This document shows positions 54,735-62,703 of a DNA stretch of 64,000 bases, piece by piece; position 1 is the stretch's first letter; each line of letters starts with the position of its first letter. The notes below the pieces were generated by a model. It did no database searches and was not told the origin of the DNA. It saw only the letters and a program-made list of their open reading frames with translations. The translations under genes were made by a program, and so were the position numbers. Source of the DNA: Halomarinibacterium sp034670265. GTDB taxonomy: Bacteria > Bacteroidota > Bacteroidia > Flavobacteriales > Flavobacteriaceae. The stretch lies in contig JAXMNU010000003.1 of assembly GCA_034670265.1 (NCBI GenBank), forward strand, positions 124,001-188,000, read 5' to 3'.

Positions 54735-55723
54735 TGAAGAAAAAGGTTTTAATTACAGGGGCAGCTGGCTTTTTAGGCTCTCACTTATGTGATAGATTTA
54801 TTGCGGAAGATTTTGAAGTAATTGCGATGGATAATCTTATTACTGGAGATTTAAAAAATATAGAGCACCTGTTTCACCTTAAGAGTTTTAATTTTTATCA
54901 TCACGATATTACTAAGTTTGTTCATGTACCAGGGGATGTAGATTACATCTTACATTTTGCATCACCTGCAAGCCCAATAGATTATCTTAAGATTCCAATA
55001 CAAACGCTGAAAGTAGGTTCTTTAGGGACACATAATTTATTAGGTTTGGCAAAAGAAAAAAATGCCAGAATTCTTATTGCTTCTACATCTGAGGTGTATG
55101 GAGACCCTCTTGTCCACCCTCAAAGTGAAGAATATTATGGAAATGTTAATACAATTGGTCCAAGAGGAGTTTATGATGAAGCCAAGCGATTTCAAGAATC
55201 TATTACCATGGCATATCACAGATTCCATGGGCTTGAGACAAGAATAGCTCGAATATTTAACACTTATGGCCCAAGAATGCGTTTAAATGATGGTCGTGTT
55301 ATTCCAGCTTTTATGGGGCAAGCTTTGCGCGGTGAGGATTTAACAGTTTTTGGAGATGGTTTGCAAACAAGATCCTTTTGTTTTGTAGATGACCAAATAG
55401 AAGGACTTTATAGGTTACTTATGAGTGATTATGTGTTGCCAGTTAATATAGGTAATCCAGAGGAGATTACCATTTTGGATTTTGCCAAGGAAGTAGTAAA
55501 ATTGACAAATTCACACCAAAAAATTGTATATAAACCCCTTCCTAAAGATGACCCCTTACAACGACAACCTGATATAACACGGGCAAAAAAAATATTAAGT
55601 TGGGAACCAACAATTTCACGTGAAGTTGGTATGAAAAAAACCTTTCAATATTTTAAAGGACTTACCAAAGATGAACTATATAGAAGCGAGCACAAAGATT
55701 TTACAGCCCATAATAGGCTATAG
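54734..55723 (+). CDS. UDP-glucuronate decarboxylase (UDP-xylose synthase)
   Basis: The enzyme turns UDP-glucuronate into UDP-xylose and depends on ugd directly upstream. The 329-residue SDR protein has TGAAGFLGSHLCDRF at the N-terminus, HFASPASPIDYLK, STSEVYGDP, and VYDEAKRFQES with the catalytic Tyr/Lys. The ASPASP and YDEAKR stretches are typical of the UXS group rather than of UDP-glucose 4-epimerases. UDP-xylose, or UDP-GlcA if not converted, is a predicted building block. Confidence 0.92.
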   Translation: MKKKVLITGAAGFLGSHLCDRFIAEDFEVIAMDNLITGDLKNIEHLFHLKSFNFYHHDITKFVHVPGDVDYILHFASPASPIDYLKIPIQTLKVGSLGTHNLLGLAKEKNARILIASTSEVYGDPLVHPQSEEYYGNVNTIGPRGVYDEAKRFQESITMAYHRFHGLETRIARIFNTYGPRMRLNDGRVIPAFMGQALRGEDLTVFGDGLQTRSFCFVDDQIEGLYRLLMSDYVLPVNIGNPEEITILDFAKEVVKLTNSHQKIVYKPLPKDDPLQRQPDITRAKKILSWEPTISREVGMKKTFQYFKGLTKDELYRSEHKDFTAHNRL

Positions 55724-55725
55724 CT

Positions 55726-57081
55726 ATGATTTTTAAAAGAGGTAGATACTCGGGGTTTTTAAGACCTATTTCTTATGTAATTGATTTGCTAATAATCAAT
55801 GTATTAGCGTATCGTTTTTTTGAGGACAATCTCATTTTTATAAACTATACAGTTGTCATTTCATTATCGTGGATTATAATCGCTTTGCGGTCTAATTTTT
55901 ATGAAATTTATCGTTTTACACGACTCACAAATATTCTAACTCTAATAGGTAAGCAAGCGATATTATTTACCCTCATAGTGTTTGCATTCTTTGGGGTTTT
56001 TAATAACTTAAACAGAGACCCTCTTTCCATTTTAAATTATGCTATTCTTTCAATATTATGTATTACACTGGCAAAACTGGGGGTGTTTTATTTACTAAAA
56101 AAATACAGACTTCTGTTAAAGGGTAATCTTAGGAAGGTAGTCATTATTGGTCTTAATCAAAAAACAGATCAATTAAGAAAATTCTTTCTAGAAAATCCAG
56201 AATATGGGTATGTACTTGCAAGAACATTCGATCTAGATGGTGACAAAAAAGTCACTTTTGATGATTGTCTTAAATTTATTAAAGAAAACAACATAGACGA
56301 AATTTATTCTTCGGTAGCAAATCTTAATAATAAAGAGCTATCCAAGCTTATAGATTTTGCAGATAACAACCTGAAAATTTTAAAGTTTTTACCAGATAAC
56401 AAAGAAATTTACAGCAAGAGATTGGATTTTACGTATTATGGGTATTTACCTATTTTATCACTAAGAAAAATACCTATAGAGGAGCCTTTTAATAAATTCA
56501 TTAAACGAAGCTTTGATATTATTTTATCTATTATTGTTATCGTTGGTTTGCTATCGTGGTTAACACCCATCTTAGCTATTTTTATTAAATTAGAATCAAG
56601 AGGCCCTGTGTTTTTCAAGCAAAGGAGAAATGGTCTCGATTATAAAGAATTTTATTGCTATAAATTTAGGTCCATGCGGCCTAATCCCGAAGCCCATTTA
56701 TTTCAAATTAGGAAAAATGACCCCAGGGTTACTCGTATAGGAAAAATTATTAGAAAGACAAGTATCGATGAGCTACCTCAATTTATTAACGTATTAAAGG
56801 GAGAGATGTCTGTAGTAGGGCCAAGACCACATATGGTAAGCCACACACACATGTACGCTAAAAAAATAGACAAGTTTATGGTGCGTCATTTTATAAAACC
56901 GGGTATTACGGGTTTAGCACAGGTGAGTGGTTATCGAGGTGAGGTTGAGGATGATAATCACATTATTAATAGAGTAAAATACGATATTTTTTATCTTGAG
57001 AACTGGTCTTTATTTTTAGATATAAAAATTGTTTTTCAAACCATTTATAATGCATTACGAGGAGAAGAAAGAGCTTACTAA
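55726..57081 (+). CDS. Undecaprenyl-phosphate glycosylphosphotransferase (WcaJ-like)
   Basis: This enzyme starts the repeat unit by moving a sugar-1-phosphate onto undecaprenyl phosphate. The 451 residues have a hydrophobic N-terminus with four or five helices (to about 125), a cytoplasmic CoA-binding-like domain (about 130-230), and the bacterial sugar transferase domain (about 255-451) with KFRSMRPNPEA, SIDELPQFINVLKGEMSVVGPRPH and PGITGLAQVSGYRG. The polyprenyl-phosphate glucosyl-type class is likely; the sugar is not certain. It overlaps the GT2 gene by 32 bases. Confidence 0.92.
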   Translation: MIFKRGRYSGFLRPISYVIDLLIINVLAYRFFEDNLIFINYTVVISLSWIIIALRSNFYEIYRFTRLTNILTLIGKQAILFTLIVFAFFGVFNNLNRDPLSILNYAILSILCITLAKLGVFYLLKKYRLLLKGNLRKVVIIGLNQKTDQLRKFFLENPEYGYVLARTFDLDGDKKVTFDDCLKFIKENNIDEIYSSVANLNNKELSKLIDFADNNLKILKFLPDNKEIYSKRLDFTYYGYLPILSLRKIPIEEPFNKFIKRSFDIILSIIVIVGLLSWLTPILAIFIKLESRGPVFFKQRRNGLDYKEFYCYKFRSMRPNPEAHLFQIRKNDPRVTRIGKIIRKTSIDELPQFINVLKGEMSVVGPRPHMVSHTHMYAKKIDKFMVRHFIKPGITGLAQVSGYRGEVEDDNHIINRVKYDIFYLENWSLFLDIKIVFQTIYNALRGEERAY

Positions 57082-57856
57082 TAATTCCGATTCTCCTTTG
57101 ATTTCGGTAATTACACCGTTATATAACGCCTCCAAATTTATACTTCAAAATATAGAAAGTGTTCAATCTCAATCCTATTCAAATTGGGAGCATATTATTA
57201 TAGACGATGCTTCAACCGATGGATCAGCAACAATAGTTAAGGAATTAGCTAGTGTTGAACCTCGAATTACCTTTATTCAACTTGCTAAAAATCACGGAGC
57301 GGCATATTGTAGAAATCTTGCCACAGAAAAAGCAAAAGGCAATTATATCGCTTTTTTAGACAGTGATGATTATTGGCATACTTCAAAACTGGAAAAGCAA
57401 ATAAAGGCAATGCAACATAAAAACGCTCTGGTGTCTTTTACTAGTTATATTCAGGTTGATGAAGAAGGAAAGAACTTGCTAAAAATTGTAAAAGCACTGC
57501 CAAGTTTATCGTATAAAAAACAGTTACGCAATAATTATATTGGAAACTTAACGGGAATGTATAATGCCAAACTATTAGGCAAAATAATGTCCCCCAATAT
57601 TCGTAAAAGACAAGATTGGGCGGTGTGGCTCGAAGCTATAAAACGAAGTGAGAAGCCTGCTTTGGGTTTACAGGAAGACTTGGCGTATTATCGAGTAAGA
57701 AAAGATTCAATTAGTGCTAATAAGTTGAATTTAGTAAAGTATAATTACCTTTTTTACCGAAGCTTAGGCTTTAATAGCTTAAAATCTGGAGTTTTTCTTT
57801 TAGTTTTCTTCTGGGAGTATTTTTTAGTACGCCCAAAACAGATCCAAAAACTATAA
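57050..57856 (+). CDS. Family 2 glycosyltransferase
   Basis: The product has 268 residues from the ATG at 57050. The frame opens at 57029 inside the previous gene; the first conserved stretch SVITPLYNASKF begins near residue 15, so the later start is preferred. GT-A motifs are IIIDDASTDGS and AFLDSDDYW (the D-x-D), followed by HTSKLEKQIKAM. A hydrophobic C-terminal segment is typical of membrane-associated members. It ends the locus; its stop meets the convergent CapK-like gene, overlapping by 6 bases. Confidence 0.9.
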   Translation: MHYEEKKELTNNSDSPLISVITPLYNASKFILQNIESVQSQSYSNWEHIIIDDASTDGSATIVKELASVEPRITFIQLAKNHGAAYCRNLATEKAKGNYIAFLDSDDYWHTSKLEKQIKAMQHKNALVSFTSYIQVDEEGKNLLKIVKALPSLSYKKQLRNNYIGNLTGMYNAKLLGKIMSPNIRKRQDWAVWLEAIKRSEKPALGLQEDLAYYRVRKDSISANKLNLVKYNYLFYRSLGFNSLKSGVFLLVFFWEYFLVRPKQIQKL

Positions 57857-59158
57857 CTTAGAAACAAACTGTTTCAGCTTACCTCGATTACTTCTATCCA
57901 AAACCTTCACTCTTTCAAATTCTAATGTAAGCCCATCCTCCAAATACGTAAAAAGGGCTTTTTTAATGGCGTCAATTTCTGAAATAGTTAATGCTCTTTC
58001 CGAAGTATATATAATTTTAAACGTATCAAATGCATGTTGTTCAATGATAAATTCTTTTACATTTCCATCATCTTCAATCACACTTTTAGTTACATAATAA
58101 AAGGTAAGTCCTGGGACTACTTTTCCACTTGGAAGTTTTGCTACATCATTAGTACGACCAACCAATTCCTTTAAAATAGGGGTTTTAAAAGTGCTTTTTT
58201 CTGAAAGGATTCCCGTATCTCCAATGTCATACCGAATCATAGGATGCGCTTTATTATAAAGCGATGTAATCACTATTTTCCCAGATTGACCATAAGGGAC
58301 TGCGTTATGGTTTTCATCCAGAATTTCCACAAAAAGGGTTTCGCTGTTTACAATAAATTCATCCTTTTTATTGGTAAATGCAATGAGGTCTAACTCACTG
58401 GCACCAAATTCATTCACGATAGGAACTCCAAAAGTTTGTTCCATTAATTTTTTGTCGCTTTCATAAAGCATTTCGCTAGTAACAATACAATATTTTATAG
58501 TTGGACAAACCGAAGTAAGTACCATGTCCTTTTTCTGAAGAAACTTTGCAAACAATACGACAGAACTAGTATATCCATTGATGTAATCGAATTTCCTCTT
58601 TTGAAAAACTTTTAAAAATTGCTCCATTTTCTCATCAGACAAATCAAAAATAGGAAAGCGATGCCGACTACTTAATCGGTCCTTTAATCGCTCTTTTTGA
58701 TAGCCTACTTTATCTAACGGGATACCATAAAAACGAGCTTGTAATGAGCTATGAAAATCCAAGCCAAACCATCCAAATCGATCAAATATTTCTGCCCAAG
58801 TAAGTGCGTGGCACAACTTGTCTTTGGCAAAAATAAAAGGATGTCCGCTGGAGCCAGAGGTTTTATTTACATAAACATTTCTTTCAGAAAACCCTTCAGA
58901 GAGGCGTTCTTTTAGAGGTATTTGTAAGTCACTTTTTTGCATCACTGGTACATCTCGCCACGAATGAATGCGAGTGTTTTCAGTAAAATTTTTATAAAAT
59001 AAGTTGTTAGTAAGATGAAAGTTTACAATATCCATCCGTTGCTTTTCAACATAGGATTGGTATTCACTTTCAGGAATGGATTGAATTTGTTTTAATTGCT
59101 CTTTGGCTTCCTTTATAGGAAAACCATTCCAACGCAACGAAAGTTCGAACAAATTCAA
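57851..59158 (-). CDS. CapK/phenylacetate-CoA-ligase-like adenylating enzyme
   Basis: The 435-residue protein belongs to the AMP-forming ligase group often annotated CapK or coenzyme F390 synthetase and frequently found beside polysaccharide loci. The ATP-binding loop is VNKTSGSSGHPFIF near residue 100, the EFGASELDLIAFTNK block follows near 255, and the hinge reads MIRYDIGDTG near 305. The acyl or amino acid substrate is unknown. It is encoded on the opposite strand to the polysaccharide locus and converges on its last gene. Confidence 0.75.
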   Translation of the reverse strand: MNLFELSLRWNGFPIKEAKEQLKQIQSIPESEYQSYVEKQRMDIVNFHLTNNLFYKNFTENTRIHSWRDVPVMQKSDLQIPLKERLSEGFSERNVYVNKTSGSSGHPFIFAKDKLCHALTWAEIFDRFGWFGLDFHSSLQARFYGIPLDKVGYQKERLKDRLSSRHRFPIFDLSDEKMEQFLKVFQKRKFDYINGYTSSVVLFAKFLQKKDMVLTSVCPTIKYCIVTSEMLYESDKKLMEQTFGVPIVNEFGASELDLIAFTNKKDEFIVNSETLFVEILDENHNAVPYGQSGKIVITSLYNKAHPMIRYDIGDTGILSEKSTFKTPILKELVGRTNDVAKLPSGKVVPGLTFYYVTKSVIEDDGNVKEFIIEQHAFDTFKIIYTSERALTISEIDAIKKALFTYLEDGLTLEFERVKVLDRSNRGKLKQFVSKL

Positions 59159-59192
59159 TGTAAAATAATTAGGGGTTCAATTTACAAACAAT

Positions 59193-59200
59193 TATTTTTG
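59193..59200 (+). promoter_or_regulatory. -7 promoter element of purD
   Basis: TATTTTTG matches TAnnTTTG and ends 23 bases before the purD ATG at 59224. Confidence 0.6.
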
Positions 59201-59223
59201 ATGCCGAAACAAAACACTTCACA

Positions 59224-60495
59224 ATGAACATTCTTGTATTAGGGTCTGGCGGAAGAGAACACACCTTTGCGTATAAAATTGCACAAAGTCCACGATGCTC
59301 AAAATTATTTGTAGCACCTGGAAATGCTGGAACGGCAACTATTGCGACTAATCTTTCCATTTCAGTAAACGATTTTGAAGCGATTAAAAAGGCTGTTATA
59401 GAACATGCTATAAAAATGGTCATCGTAGGACCGGAGGATCCATTGGTGAACGGTATTTATGATTTCTTTCAACAAGATGCGCAACTTAAAAGTGTGATGC
59501 TAATTGGGCCTTCAAAACGCGGTGCTTTGTTGGAAGGAAGTAAAGAACGAGCTAAGGAATTTATGTCTCAGTATAATATTCCAACGGCAGCGTATCAAAG
59601 TTTTACTTCAGAAAGTTTGGAAGCTGGGAAACAGTTTTTAGAGACCTTAAAACCTCCCTATGTTCTAAAAGCAGACGGATTAGCCGCTGGCAAAGGGGTC
59701 TTAATTCTGAAAGATTTAAACGAAGCTAAAACGGAACTCGAAAATATGCTTGCCAATGCTAAATTTGGTGCAGCAAGTAGTAAAGTCGTAATCGAGGAAT
59801 TCCTTGACGGAATTGAATTAAGCGTCTTCGTTCTCACCGATGGTAAAAACTACAAAGTACTTCCTACCGCCAAAGATTACAAACGTATTGGTGAAGGCGA
59901 TACGGGTTTAAACACCGGCGGCATGGGCGCTATTTCTCCGGTTCCTTTTGCAGACGACACCTTGATGCAGAAAATCGAAGAACGCATTGTAAAACCTACT
60001 GTACGTGGTTTACAAGCTGATAAAATTGATTACAAAGGCTTTGTCTTTATTGGGTTGATAAAAGTGAATAATGAACCCTACGTGATAGAATATAATGTAC
60101 GTATGGGTGATCCCGAAACCGAAGCTGTGTTACCTAGAATTAAAACTGATTTAATCGATTTATTTGAAGCGACTGCAAAGCAGAAACTAAACGAAATTTC
60201 ACTTGAAATGGATGAAAGAGCTGCTGCAACAGTCATGGTTGTTTCGGGAGGATATCCAGAAGCGTACGAAAAAGGAAAAGAAATTTCAGGGATTGATGCA
60301 GTTAAAGATTCCATTGTTTTTCACGCAGGGACGGCTTTAAAAGATGGTAAAGTGGTCACTAATGGAGGGCGCGTGATTGCAGTGACTTCGCTGGATAAGG
60401 ATTTCAGAAAAGCCATAAAAAAATCGTATCAAGAAATAGAAAAACTATCCTTTGATACGATGTATTATAGAACCGATATCGGTTTTGATCTTTAG
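59224..60495 (+). CDS. purD: Phosphoribosylamine-glycine ligase
   Basis: PurD (GAR synthetase) joins phosphoribosylamine and glycine in purine synthesis. The 423 residues carry VLGSGGREHTFAYKI at the N-terminus, IVGPEDPLVNGI, the ATP-grasp signature LKADGLAAGKGV near residue 150 and the metal-binding EYNVRMGDPETEAVLP near 290. It is full length and monofunctional (no PurN or PurM fusion). It converges on DUF6341 with a 4-base overlap of stop codons. Confidence 0.96.
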   Translation: MNILVLGSGGREHTFAYKIAQSPRCSKLFVAPGNAGTATIATNLSISVNDFEAIKKAVIEHAIKMVIVGPEDPLVNGIYDFFQQDAQLKSVMLIGPSKRGALLEGSKERAKEFMSQYNIPTAAYQSFTSESLEAGKQFLETLKPPYVLKADGLAAGKGVLILKDLNEAKTELENMLANAKFGAASSKVVIEEFLDGIELSVFVLTDGKNYKVLPTAKDYKRIGEGDTGLNTGGMGAISPVPFADDTLMQKIEERIVKPTVRGLQADKIDYKGFVFIGLIKVNNEPYVIEYNVRMGDPETEAVLPRIKTDLIDLFEATAKQKLNEISLEMDERAAATVMVVSGGYPEAYEKGKEISGIDAVKDSIVFHAGTALKDGKVVTNGGRVIAVTSLDKDFRKAIKKSYQEIEKLSFDTMYYRTDIGFDL

Positions 60496-60731
60496 TTTTT
60501 ACCTAAATAAGAATGAGAAGTTTGGCTTCTATCTTCTTCGCCACTAGCGTTAAAAATTGATAATTGTTTCATCCAATAGAAGAAAGCAACAAAACCAATA
60601 AGTACTAGAATCCAGCTAACCACATTAGAAACCCACCAGCTATCTACACCAAGGCGTAATGCATCGTAGGGAGCAAATAAAACACTTTCAGCAAAAGATT
60701 GAATACCTTCAAAAAAACCTTTCCAAGTCAT
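60492..60731 (-). CDS. DUF6341 family small membrane protein
   Basis: From the ATG at 60731 the product has 79 residues; the frame runs back to 60752 but there it overlaps the -7 element. It begins MTWKGFFEGIQSF, has one membrane helix (about 36-55, VSWILVLIGFVAFFYW) and a polar C-terminus. This matches DUF6341, a Bacteroidota family of unknown function that I recall next to purD and DUF6427. It may form part of a small membrane complex with the DUF6427 product. Confidence 0.75.
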   Translation of the reverse strand: MTWKGFFEGIQSFAESVLFAPYDALRLGVDSWWVSNVVSWILVLIGFVAFFYWMKQLSIFNASGEEDRSQTSHSYLGKN

Positions 60732-60749
60732 AGTAGTATATTTATAGCA

Positions 60750-60780
60750 CAAAAATAGAAATAAAGCATGATGCTTACAA
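60750..60780 (-). promoter_or_regulatory. Promoter (-33/-7) of the DUF6341 gene
   Basis: On the minus strand TTG (60780-60778), a 20-base spacer, then TATTTTTG (60757-60750). It supports translation from 60731 and lies over the start of the divergent DUF6427 gene. Confidence 0.6.
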
Positions 60781-61691
60781 GCTTTTTTGGTAAATCTAGT
60801 CCAATCAATTTTTTATTGCTAAGTATTTTCATCACTATTTTTTGTGTGCTTAAATACCTTTTGGTTAGTGATTTTACTTTTCAGCTAGAAGAATTCATCA
60901 CATTCCTAACCATTATTGTGTTGCTTGTTTTTTCTATGCTGTTGTTGGATTTCATTATTAGGAAGAACTATTTAAACACCTCAAATACCTTTGCTATTTT
61001 TATTTTTTCGTGTGTGGTTGCTATGTTACCCGTGACACAACATTTGGGGATTATTATTGCGCAATTCTTTTTATTGCTCGCTTTGCGAAGGATTTTCAGT
61101 ATGTCTTCTGAAAAAAGAATGGAAAAGAAAATACTGGATGCAAGCCTTTGGATTCTACTTGCGTCTTACTTCTTTTTCTGGAGTGTTTTACTGTTCATAC
61201 TTTTATATATTGCCATTGTAAACCTCAATAAAAAGTCCCTACGCTATTTGTTAATTCCTATGGCAGGATTGTTTGGAATGACTCTCATATGCGCAACATT
61301 TTTTCTATTAAAAGACAATTCTTTTGCTTGGCTTTCAGAGTTTGCTAAGCCTATATCCTATGATTTTACAGCCTACGGTTCAATAGACTTAATTGTATTT
61401 TTAACCTTCTTTTTTTCGGTGCTAATTTGGAGTATTTTTTATAGAATTTCGAAACTTGCAGATACACCAAAGAAATTTCGAAGTAATTATCTTTTAGTTA
61501 TTTTTTCAGCCGTAACATGTTTTTTAATTACCCTTTTTTCTGAAATTAAAATAGGCACAGAACTTATATTTCTTGCAGCTCCAAGTGCGATGAGTATTGC
61601 TGGCTATTTAGAAAAAAAAGGGGATATTTGGTTTAAGGAATTACTCCTTTGGACATTTTTACTACTCCCCATCATTTTTCTGTTTGTATGA
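60768..61691 (+). CDS. DUF6427 family integral membrane protein
   Basis: The 307-residue protein (two ATG codons in a row, 60768 and 60771) has eight or nine hydrophobic helices and no enzyme motif. It opens MLTSFFGKSSPINFLLLSI, which fits the Bacteroidota DUF6427 family of unknown function. It is divergent from DUF6341, an arrangement I have seen in related organisms, and is coupled by ATGA to the next gene. Confidence 0.78.
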   Translation: MMLTSFFGKSSPINFLLLSIFITIFCVLKYLLVSDFTFQLEEFITFLTIIVLLVFSMLLLDFIIRKNYLNTSNTFAIFIFSCVVAMLPVTQHLGIIIAQFFLLLALRRIFSMSSEKRMEKKILDASLWILLASYFFFWSVLLFILLYIAIVNLNKKSLRYLLIPMAGLFGMTLICATFFLLKDNSFAWLSEFAKPISYDFTAYGSIDLIVFLTFFFSVLIWSIFYRISKLADTPKKFRSNYLLVIFSAVTCFLITLFSEIKIGTELIFLAAPSAMSIAGYLEKKGDIWFKELLLWTFLLLPIIFLFV

Positions 61692-62335
61692 CAAAAATAG
61701 ATGTACAATATCTGGAAAGTCAGTTACAAAAAAGACTTCCTTACCGCTATCAATGGGGGCGGTTTCAAAATAACGAATGGGACAGTTATACAGGATTCAT
61801 TTACGATACGCCCAATTGGGAGCAGTTTATTTTGCTATTAAAACAAACCCATCAAAACTTACAAGTGGATAAACGCGCGTTATTTGATTATGCCGCCAAT
61901 AGGTGGTTTAACTTTTGGAGCGCTATGGGAGTCGAAATGATTTTTAGCGAGGCAGAAGAAGTGCAACCTGTTTCGAATTCTAAAGATGCTGAAAAGGATT
62001 TTTTTCTGAAAGACATTCCTTTCGATCATAAAACGTCTGTATTTCCAAAGAGATTTGGACATTCTTTTGAATATGCACTATCACATAAAGAAGAATTAAT
62101 CACTTGGCTGTATAAAAACCAAAGCACAGAACAACGATATCATCTTAAAAACAGATTGTTTGTTGTGGTGTATGATGCTCAAGGATTTCACTGGAAATTA
62201 AAGGCAGAACTTTCGCTCATTAAGAAAGAAATTGAAAAATACTTAGCCAACTTTCAAACCAACCAATTGTATTCGTTTAATTTTGCCAAAACTCACAAAA
62301 CATTGAGTGATATTATTTTTGTTTCTAAAAAATAA
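61688..62335 (+). CDS. Protein of unknown function, possible PD-(D/E)XK-like
   Basis: From the ATG at 61688, coupled by ATGA to DUF6427, the product has 215 residues and no membrane helix. I do not recognise its family. The middle reads KDFFLKDIPFDHKTSVFPKRF (about 105-125). The D...DHK spacing, with a Glu in GVEMIF before it, is reminiscent of the PD-(D/E)XK nuclease core, and its position just before a restriction-modification module adds a hint. The coupling to DUF6427 argues the other way, for a house-keeping gene. Treat as hypothetical. Confidence 0.5.
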   Translation: MTKIDVQYLESQLQKRLPYRYQWGRFQNNEWDSYTGFIYDTPNWEQFILLLKQTHQNLQVDKRALFDYAANRWFNFWSAMGVEMIFSEAEEVQPVSNSKDAEKDFFLKDIPFDHKTSVFPKRFGHSFEYALSHKEELITWLYKNQSTEQRYHLKNRLFVVVYDAQGFHWKLKAELSLIKKEIEKYLANFQTNQLYSFNFAKTHKTLSDIIFVSKK

Positions 62336-62348
62336 ACTTTTATATTTG
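62319..62348 (+). promoter_or_regulatory. Promoter (-33/-7) of the restriction-modification module
   Basis: TTG at 62319-62321, a 19-base spacer, then TATATTTG at 62341-62348. The -33 part lies in the end of the previous gene. Predicted transcription begins near 62355, inside the operator array that follows. Confidence 0.65.
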
Positions 62349-62391
62349 GACATATATTGTCTAAAACAATATTGTCTAAACATTTTTTGTC
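62349..62391. promoter_or_regulatory. Putative operator array of the XRE/C regulator
   Basis: Three TTGTC elements lie at a 15-base period (62357-62361, 62372-62376, 62387-62391); the first two belong to a 12-base direct repeat, ATATTGTCTAAA (62354-62365 and 62369-62380). Each of the first two also forms a dyad: GACATATATTGTC (62349-62361) and ACAATATTGT (62366-62375). Position between the -7 element and the regulator start suggests autoregulation, like the C-boxes of controller proteins. Confidence 0.6.
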
Positions 62392-62394
62392 ATT

Positions 62395-62703
62395 TTGAAA
62401 TCTTTAGGAGAAAAATTAAGAGATTACAGGGAGTCTAAGGGATTAATTCTTAGGAAAGCTGCGGCATTGTTGGATATTGACCAATCACTCATTAGTAAAT
62501 TTGAAAAAAACGAAAGAAAGCCAACTGAGGAGCAGATACACAGGATAGCTGAATTTTATAATATTTCTATTGACGAATTAATGGTTGATTGGCTTTCGGA
62601 AAAACTAGCTGAAAACCTGGCTAATTATAACATTTCTTCTGAAGTTCTTCAATTTGCCGAACAAAAAATACAACACTATAAAGACCAAGTAAATGGGAAA
62701 TAA
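62395..62703 (+). CDS. XRE-family regulator (controller-type)
   Basis: The 102-residue protein starts with TTG. The helix-turn-helix fills residues 4-60: LGEKLRDYRESKGLILRKAA, then LDIDQSLISKFEKNERKPTEE and the closing IAEFYNISIDELM typical of XRE/Cro domains. A short helical C-terminus probably dimerises. Gene order (regulator directly before a methyltransferase) and the phased operators upstream fit a C protein that times expression of restriction and modification. It overlaps the methyltransferase gene by 11 bases. Confidence 0.85.
   Translation: MKSLGEKLRDYRESKGLILRKAAALLDIDQSLISKFEKNERKPTEEQIHRIAEFYNISIDELMVDWLSEKLAENLANYNISSEVLQFAEQKIQHYKDQVNGK

Noticed and set aside
60732..60752. Seven-codon extension of the DUF6341 gene
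   Set aside because: It overlaps the -7 promoter element on the same strand.
62354..62391. Repeats with 15-base spacing as a possible CRISPR
   Set aside because: Repeats are 12 bases or less, spacers 3 bases, and no cas genes are present; an operator array explains them better.
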